From positions 124,001 through 188,000 of the forward strand of contig JAFREE010000020.1 of assembly GCA_019400425.1 (NCBI GenBank): a DNA stretch of 64,000 bases, written 5' to 3'. Made by a program: the position numbers and the translations under genes. Shown here piece by piece: positions 56,744 through 64,000 of this stretch (position 1 is the stretch's first letter; each line of letters opens with the position of its first letter). The notes under the pieces were generated by a model that saw only the letters and a list, made by a program, of their open reading frames with translations, did not search any database and had not been told where the DNA came from. This stretch comes from Hymenochaete sp. R1. Lineage: Eukaryota > Basidiomycota > Agaricomycetes > Hymenochaetales > Hymenochaetaceae.

Positions 56744-58670
56744 ATGTCGGTGAGTAGTACTAGTTCTGTTTCGTGTCTTTGATCTTTCTTCCGTGCTCCT
56801 TAGTCGTCGGAAGGGTTCCCTTTGCACACATGACGCACCCCTTACCAACGTGTCTCACCTCCGAAAATCACTTTTTCCCCCTAATTTCATTTAGAAACTA
56901 ATTCGACGACTGTTGCTGACGAGGCTTTTACTTGAACATTTACTGTAGACACAACGACGAGAGCTGTACACCAATGCGATTCCTACTGGCAGCCGGTCGA
57001 GCTACTATGGCTCCAATCAAAGCGCAAGCGGGAGTACCGGCGCTCACAGCAATCCTAGTCCCAGTCTGACACCACACTCGATCGCTCCTCAACAGATGGT
57101 GTCTGCCGGGCGCTACGCCCATCAAAATGATCCCATACCCATCCACGCTCTCCCTCAAGACTCGTCAGATCTCGTCGGTAGACCCCTCTCTTCTTTCTAC
57201 CCTCACCACAACCCCAGCCCGCCTCAGTCTCACCCGGTACCCCCGCCAGCTTCTTCCTCGTCCTTTTCTTACGACCATCAAATATTGCACCAACACCAGC
57301 ATCAACAAGGTCAGACATACCCGTATCCCCAGGCACAACTCGACGACAAAGAGATCAATCGAACCGCCTTTTTATCCAATCCACACTTTACCCAGGGTCC
57401 AGTTGCAGGTTCAAGTGAGCAGCGAACCGACCAAGAGAAGGACACTTCAAGAATGGCATACCCGAACGAAAAGGCTACTTATAACCCTGCCCCTGCCCCG
57501 CCCTCCTTGGCTGGTGCAGACTCTTCCTCTTCCTCTCTCCATCGTCAACCGTCCGCACCTCCCGCGTACTCCGCCCACGGACTTGGACCTGGACAGGCAC
57601 AGTCGCGCCCACACGCGTACACGCAACCGAGTAACCTCGACATTATAGCAGAGGACAGGAACCCAAGTGTCAACGTCGTCCCTTCTCATCTCCAAAACCC
57701 GGTCGTACACATGATGCAGGCCCAGCCGACTTCATCCCCTCAGTATGCCGTCCCAGGTCAGCAGTACCAACAGCAGCAACAGCAATACAACTCTCACCCG
57801 AGTTATAACTCTGGGATGGGTTCGCCCCCTGCAGGCGGCATGTCTCCCCAACCGCAATTCCCGAACCCGACGCCTTCTCCGCGCAACCTCGATCTCTCCG
57901 CCTCCCCTCCACCTCACGGTGCTCCGCTGACGACTTCTCAACCTCTCGCGACAGCCCCCATGTCTACGTCCGGCCCAGACCCGCGGAACGCCAAGAACCT
58001 CCCGTTCAACGCCCAGACGGGCAAACGAGACTGGTCCAACGGCATCTGCGGCTGTTTCGATTCGTGCGGAACGTGCGTCGTCGCGTGGTGCTGTCCGTGC
58101 CTTGTGTATGCACAGAACAAGAGTCGGTTCGAGAGTCTGAAGATGGGGAAGGTGCATCCTGAGGGAGGGGTGATGTGTGATGATAACTGCTTGGTACATG
58201 GATTGTTGACGGCGTGCTGTGCAGCAGGCTGGATCTTGCAGGTAAGTTTTTTTTTGTAAAAAAAAAAGGCCCAGGACAAACACATGTCCGATCTTTGTCT
58301 CCCCCCGACGTTCAATACTTATGACATTTCTATCTCTTCTCAGATCGGCCTTCGCGGCTCCATCCGCGACCACTACCGCATCTCCGGCGACTCCTGCACA
58401 GACTGCCTCACAGCATGGTGCTGCCAACCCTGCGACCTCACCCAGGGCGAGCAGGAGCTCGAGCTCGAGGAGAAATCACTCATGGCTCACGGTGCCGGCA
58501 ACTCGATGCCTCCACACATGGCGCACCAGCATTCGGGTGGTGGAGGGCTGTTATCGCCGGTCCCGCAGGTTGCGCAACCGCAGCATACGACGCCTGGTCA
58601 GCCGAATTACCCGCCTCAGGTGTATGCACAGAGCCAGGGAGGAAGCTATTATGGGGGCAAGGCGGAGTGA
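56744..58670 (+). CDS. PLAC8 family cysteine-rich protein with long Pro/Gln-rich N-terminus
   Basis: Exons: 56744..56749, 56949..58241, 58344..58670, 541 aa. The first coding exon is only ATG TCG, spliced (GTGAGT ... CTGTAG) to TQRRELYTNAIPTGSR. The start could instead lie at a downstream Met, but this model keeps frame. Residues 1-300 are rich in Pro, Ser, Gln and His and probably disordered. The PLAC8 domain follows: NGICGCFDSCGTCVVAWCCPC, a Cys-rich stretch (CDDNCLVHGLLTACCAAGW), then across the last intron GLRGSIRDHYRISGDSCTDC and CCQPCDLTQGEQELE. Homologues are membrane-associated and act in cadmium resistance, organ-size control or calcium influx in different eukaryotes. Role here unknown. 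Confidence 0.92.
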
Positions 58671-59209
58671 GCTACTCCGGAACGGCGAAATGAACTGGGT
58701 GAGGCGTTGCGTATTGAGGTATGGTTATCGAAGCTTCTGCAATTCACTCTTAAGAAAAGTTGTGGAGGTCGAAAATTTTATCCCGTTAAAATCATACACG
58801 TATACTCGTATGCGCGTACAAACGTCATCTTTCTCCTCTTTCCTCTTTTTCTTGCTTTCGTCTCCTACCCGAGTCACCGACGTGAACACTCGGACTTTGT
58901 GTTCCATGGTGTCCGTTTCTTTCTTCTGCCCTCCGCTAAAGTATATTTACGTCTTGATGTTTTTGACAAGGACTTGGTACCTTACTCGTTTCATCCATGC
59001 TTATTGAATCGATTTTGATCATCGCCGAAATGAACACTACCATCCATAAGATAAGTTTTAAAAAAGTGAACATCGGAGAAGGAACATAAGTATCTAAAAT
59101 CGAGTTGTGCACTAAAAGGAAAGAATGAGCTTCGAACCACAAAACCTCGGTCCGAACTGTCTTTAAAATCTAACAGCACCCCCCTCCCTTTCCTTCCCCC
59201 ATGTTCTCC
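58671..59209. other. Convergent intergenic region
   Basis: 539 bp between the PLAC8 gene and the next minus-strand gene. No gene seen. Confidence 0.5.
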
Positions 59210-61328
59210 TCATTTCTCCCCGCCTCTCAATCGAAGTCTCTCACCCGCCCTTCTCCAATCCCCCTTCGCCCTCTCCGCCTCCCCCACACTCACCCAAGGT
59301 CCCCTTCCCCTCCCACTTACATACCCCTTCCCCTCGCGAACCTCGAGCTCGAGCCGTAGGACACGATGACATGCTTGGAAGGATGTAAGTGCAAGCTCAG
59401 CGGCGCGTGCTGATTCGGGGACGTGTGTACGGAGAAAGGTGACTATATGCTGAAAGGTTGTTGGGGTATACTCTGCAGAAGAGAGGAATAAGGAGAGGCA
59501 GAGATGGGAGAGAAGGAACGAAGAGATCGGATACATGTTAGCCAATCGCTCGCATACTAGTAGACTTGCACAAAAACCAGAAAAGCTAAAAATAAAATAA
59601 AAAGGAAAGCACACTCACTCTCCTGCATAACCTCACACAACCTCGCCACCGCCCCGCTCACCATCCCCACACCCGCCACCGCCGTCGACTCCAAAAACCC
59701 CACCGGATACACCAGAGCAACGATCGCGCCTCCCGTTCCGAGCAGCACAGACAGCGCTTTGAACACACGCGAAAGCCAGAGCCAGATTTTCCGGAGGAGG
59801 GCACGTCGGGAGGCGGAGCGGGAGGTGAGTTCGAGGGTGGAGGTGAGGGTGCGGAGGTGCGATTGGAGGTGGGAGACGTGCGTGGTGAGGAGGGTGGAGT
59901 GGAAGGCGAGGGAGGAAGTGTATGAGGCGAGGGCGCTGGAGGTTTTGGGGGAGAAGAGGGGGCCTCCGCCGCTATCCTTGGATTGAGTTTGGCGGTGAGT
60001 TATTGAGGAAAGCTGTTTGGCGTATTTGTTGTCCGAACGCGAAAGACTAGTGATCTCGGTGAGTCGACCTTCGATGGTGCGTACAACTGCACGGTGGTAA
60101 TGAAGAATGGAATGGGAAGCTTGGAGTGCTGCAGAAGCCCCAGTGTTAAGCTTTTCGACCGTCTCTATGATAGACAACTCCAGCTTATCTGCTCGCCGTT
60201 CGTCTACATTTGTTCTAACCAAAGTATCAGTATGCTCTAGCAATTAAGGTATCAAATCAATCGGAAAATAACAACATACAAATCAAGCTGCGCTTTCCAT
60301 CCAGAAAATATTTCCTTACAGACCTCCATCTCAGCGACCGCAATCACCAACACGTCGCATCTATCAAGGTCGGGTCGCAGACTATCCATATCAAAATCGC
60401 CACCATGCCAGGTCACGGGCATGGGCCTACTTGGCGTTCGAACAAATCGACTGGCAGATGGTACAGCCCTGACATCTCCAACAGACGTATATCTCTTTGC
60501 TGCCGGTTTCTGGATCGAAGGTACCAGAGGCCGACTATGATGCTCGAAAGTCTCGCTTTGTGCAGGAGCACTGACTGGCCGCGCCCTTTGTAGGTGAGAA
60601 GCAGGATCTCCCCAAGTCCGATTTTGCTGCGTAGCCCGGGGAGCTGTGTACCCTGCCAAAACCTTCTTGTTCGCAAGGTTCAGTCCCTTGATGTCGGCAT
60701 TCCGGCGCCCAGGAATAGGTCGCGGAAGAGAGGGTAAGGGTTTTGATGACACGGCGACCTTCAGAGACTCATCGTTCCCAGTCCGGTATCGCAGGCTCGT
60801 ACCAGTAGTAGCAGTAGTGGCCGCTACGTTCCCACTTCTCGAAGGTTCAGCTGGCTTCCATATCGCGTACCGATTCGACTTTGTATGCACGACCTCCGCT
60901 TTGCGACGGTGTGTGTCTTCCCTGGTATGCGTCCGAGCCCACGGCTTCGTGTCGGTGCCCTTCCCATCCCCACCGTGTCGAGAATAGTTCCTCGACCGTG
61001 CGATTCGCTTCGGACGGTGTCCCGTCGACAAGTTAATCTTGCCCGTCTCCGCTACGCGCCCCTTCTCCGTTCGACGAGCATTCCAATTGCGCGTACTACT
61101 AGCGTTCGATATCGACACACCTATTCGTCGTGATCCCGCTCTGGTAGCCATCTGATATGCAGGGCGTTCTCGTTCTCGTCGCGATTGCGGCGACGCGAAT
61201 TCCACAGCCGATGTATACCCCCGCTTGTTCAACGATTCCGGAAATCGGACAAGCCGCGCTATAGCACGATCTGCAACGCCTACGAAATCGTCTACGACAT
61301 CGAGGACGGAATCACAGAACGCGACCAT
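59210..61328 (-). CDS. Unrecognised three-exon protein (635 aa) with hydrophobic C-terminal region
   Basis: Exons on the minus strand: 60280..61328, 59619..60214, 59210..59472; all phases agree. Start at MVAFCDSVLDVVDDF (61328). Residues 1-50 are helical and end RAIARLVRFPESL. The next 250 residues are basic, Ser/Arg-rich and probably disordered (RRIGVSISN, KPLPSLPRPIPGRR with SH3-type prolines). A helical part follows (RADKLELSIIETVEKLN, SYTSSLAFHSTLLTTHVSHL). A hydrophobic stretch of about 35 residues near 500-540 (VLLGTGGAIVALVYPVGFLE) may form one or two membrane segments or a hairpin. The last exon is helical and ends in a basic Gly/Arg tail. I do not recognise the family. Confidence 0.75.
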
Positions 61329-63624
61329 ATCGGTCAAAGTGCGGTGTATGAGTTGCTAGCTGAGAGAAGGGGTCAGCTATGGATAGACGATGATCGAACC
61401 GGTGTTCACAGGAGAAAGGCAGGAAACGTACGAGTAATGGTAACGACCTTCAGACTTTGGGCGGAGATGGACACGTTATATATCGTGAAATGCGGAACGG
61501 GACGACACTGCACCCCCTCTACGTTTCCCGTTCCTCGTGCGTCAGCTTCAAGAGCAAAAACCCCCCTTCCTCTCTTCTCGAGGTACGTTACCGCGACAGC
61601 AACGACGACACAAAAACACACGCACACGGAAAACGGAGACGGAGGGGCGTGCCTTGACGTGCGCTTTGAAGATGGAGAGGAGAGGAGAGAGAGAAGCTCA
61701 GAGATGGAGAGACGGACAACAAGAGTCGGGACTAGAGACACAGTTATACAGTCATGCAGCAAGTAAGAGTTCCAGTCCCAGTCGGAGCTGGTTGTTATTC
61801 CCCTTGCCTCCACGTCAACAAGCTCCGAACGAGCTAGCAGTTGAATGAGAAAGAACCAGGGAGGGAGGAACCACATTGACACGCTTATAGTTACAGTTAC
61901 ACGAGCGCATGTGTACCCGCTGCACGCCATGCTTCTTCCGAGAGGCCCAACTTTAATTGCCCGTTGCTGGCACCACCCGTAGACGCAGATTGTATAGGAA
62001 ACGTGTACCGCCATAGCCCCTTTTCTTTTCTCCTCCTACATTAATATTGACCTCGTGTCCAGTGTCCGGTATCCAGTCCAGCGTCCAGTGCCCGTGCCCG
62101 TGCCCATAGGGAGAAGCAAGCGAATCTACGACGAACCCGTAGATAACCCCCCACTCAACCCCCTTTCCCCCAAATTTCCCCAGAAGCAAGAATAGATTAG
62201 ATATGGATAGCATGACCGCCGGACCAAGTCTACCGGTGGGGTCCCCAGGTCCCGGTTTCTCATACATACGCACACATACATACCAAACTCAAACTCAAAC
62301 TCGACGCGATACGATGCGGTTGCGTTGTTGAGTTGAGTTGAGTCGTTGTTGCACCAGTATCAGGAAGTGATAAGTCCGTGTGTAGTCCAACTGGATAACC
62401 GGACCAGATGGATACGTCCGTTTGAGCTCTGTCGGAGGCGACGTTGCTGAGTACTGAATAACATAGATCGAGCTTTCGAAATCCGAATTTAGCTTAAGAA
62501 GGCCTTTCGGAAGAGCCAAGTTGTTATATAATTTGTAGAGTCGAGAGTCGAGTCTGGGAAGAGGAAAAGCCGGGGCGTCAGAAAGTGATTTTTGTTCGAA
62601 GTAATTGAGCATTCGCCGAGGGTGTGTGTGGTGAAGCAGTGGCAACGAAAGCGCTCAGCAATTATTCTGCAGGTTTGTCTTATCAAAGCAAATTCCCACG
62701 CCTAGTCCCAGTTTCTCGACGTTCAAAAGTTGGTTGATTGATGTCAAGAGGGAAAGACCCATTTAAATTTAATATTAAAAGAATTCTCAAGCACTATGTA
62801 AACACTAGCAAGATTCGACAGAGAAACATAACAGAAAGAAAAAGAAAGAAAGAAAGAAAGAAAGGACGACATCGACTACCGCACAGAATAATAAAAAAAT
62901 AGCTTGCTTTCTTTTTTTCCTTTTACAAACCCGACTGACTATTTAGCAACTATGGCACAGAACTGGACTTCGGACTTCGAGAAACTTTGAGTGAGGTGGG
63001 GATCGAAAACGGGAGACGGAAGACGGAAGAACTTGAGAATGAGGGGAAGGGAAGGAGGTGGGAGGAGTATGATGATGTACATGAAACGGAAAAAGAATTA
63101 CAAAAAACTTCTGGTTGGGTGGGGAGGGCGATTTGGGTTCGACCTCGGAAATTGACCTTTAAAGCGAAGAAAGAACTAACGAAAGAAAGACATTGAGGAA
63201 CGAAACACAAATGATGGTGGATGCACTGGGGAAGGAGAGTATCATTGGCACATGAGAAAAAAAACGGCGCATAATGACAGTGAATGATAGATAAATGCGT
63301 GTGTGCAGGGACTACTGGCTACGATGACGGCTGCACAAGGTCGCGAGTGCGATACGCCATTGTCGAGCCGAGCAAGTAGACGGAAAGGGTAGGGGTCATA
63401 ATAAGGAGACAGACGCCACCATTAGAATTTCGAGAGATTAGTACTTTCGAGAGAAGCGGAACACGGTAAGCGCGTGTCACAAGAAAGGAGGCTCGAAGGA
63501 AAGAAGAGGAGGTCGGGTTGCAGACGGGAGAGTTAAGTAAAACGACAAGAAATGCGAAAGGATAGAGGTGAACGAATAGTCCTTGTCCAATAAAGACAAT
63601 CATAAATCGTTGTTGAGCGCCGCT
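61329..63624. other. Long intergenic region, no convincing gene
   Basis: 2.3 kb. Simple sequence includes TCAAAC and GTTGAGT-type repeats near 62284-62342 and a (GAAA)n tract near 62840-62865. Frames are open by chance and lack domains. It contains the promoter of the 59-61 kb gene and the 3' UTR of the edge gene. Confidence 0.5.
62836..62864. repeat. (GAAA)n microsatellite
   Basis: About six direct copies of the tetranucleotide on the plus strand in an intergenic region. Confidence 0.8.
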
Positions 63625-64000
63625 CTACTGTTTTGAGCAATTCGAGCACGACCCCAACATCGCCAAAAGCCCTTTCCTCTCTTCCTTCTCCTCAGACTTG
63701 TCCAACGACAACGAGCCCATGCGTTCCGCCAAGCTGTCGGCTGCCGACGTAGTAGACAACGGGGCAGGCGCACGTTGTTGCGGGACATCTACAACACGGA
63801 GCTCTGCACGTCCATCGAGCACGCGCTGGACCTTTTCCGCGTCCCACGCCTTCACGCCAACGGAAGCAGACGACGACGCAGACGGCGATCCAGAAAACGC
63901 ATCCCAGAATGCCTGGCCCATCTTCTGGAGGAGCGTCTGACTCGCGATGGTGGCGAGCAAGGCGTGTGTCTGAAGTTGCTGTTGTTGCTGGCGTTCGCGC
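63625..64000 (-). CDS. C-terminus of an Opi1/clock-controlled-type transcriptional regulator (5' part beyond window)
   Basis: The frame is open from the right edge to a TAG at 63625. It starts in a Gln-rich stretch (RERQQQQQLQTHALLATI), then ASQTLLQKMGQAFWDAFSG, a Ser-rich linker, VKAWDAEKVQRVLDGRAELR and a Ser/Lys/Glu tail ending SCSNCSKQ. The ALLATIASQTLL..AFWDAF segment is one I associate with the end of basidiomycete Opi1-domain proteins. Yeast Opi1 represses inositol/phospholipid synthesis genes. The diagnostic Opi1 core is outside the window, so the assignment rests on this tail alone. Confidence 0.6.
   Translation of the reverse strand, partial: RERQQQQQLQTHALLATIASQTLLQKMGQAFWDAFSGSPSASSSASVGVKAWDAEKVQRVLDGRAELRVVDVPQQRAPAPLSTTSAADSLAERMGSLSLDKSEEKEERKGLLAMLGSCSNCSKQ

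Noticed and set aside
1..64000. CRISPR arrays, bacterial-type operons, tRNA or rRNA genes
   Set aside because: None seen. The window is intron-rich eukaryotic DNA, and no cloverleaf with A and B boxes was found by eye.

Overview
The window is nuclear DNA of a filamentous basidiomycete, most likely an agaricomycete. Genes carry many short introns (about 45-75 nt, GT-AG with one GC-AG), exons can be as small as 3-21 nt, both strands are densely used, and the proteins are fungal (Trm4, Wapl, Bir1, Ldb17/SPIN90, Dcp1, eL42, ATP synthase gamma, DUF6533, S10 and A1 peptidases). Gene models were built by hand from splice signals, reading frame and protein family fit. Exon borders are reliable to about 1 nt where listed.

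Layout. 1-8.2 kb: an edge-truncated acidic protein with an EF-hand-like C-terminus (-), tRNA m5C methyltransferase Trm4 (+), and a secreted, probably GPI-anchored aspartic peptidase (-). 9.8-23.4 kb: an accessory island. It holds several members of an unnamed paralogous family (A at 9.9 kb, B at 13.7 kb, C at 15.9 kb with an internally doubled unit, D at 23.0 kb apparently decayed), a GPI-type secreted protein at 11.3 kb, and a large transposase-like repeat gene (17.5-21.8 kb) whose 1.17-kb intron contains an ORF for a membrane protein on the other strand. 24-31.3 kb: carboxypeptidase Y-like S10 peptidase, omega-type glutathione transferase, a DUF6533 seven-helix-type membrane protein and ribosomal protein eL42, all on the minus strand. 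32.5-44 kb: a GPI-type GH16 glucanase; cohesin-release factor Wapl and passenger-complex protein Bir1 diverging from a 249-bp gap; a fifth family member (E, 40.9 kb); and a small secreted protein. 44.8-52.6 kb: a housekeeping plus-strand run (ATP3, LDB17/SPIN90, DCP1). 54-64 kb: a DUF2264 protein, a PLAC8 protein, an unrecognised three-exon protein, and the C-terminus of an Opi1-type regulator running off the right edge.

The core genes serve unrelated functions: translation and tRNA modification, mRNA decapping, actin nucleation, respiration, and chromosome cohesion and segregation. The most unusual content is the A-E family. Its proteins have a disordered N-terminus with a basic, nuclear-localisation-like patch, then a helical module with a recurring L-R ... 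G ... W signature, then a helical tail. I do not recognise it as a named family. Four of the five copies lie beside a repeat-type gene.
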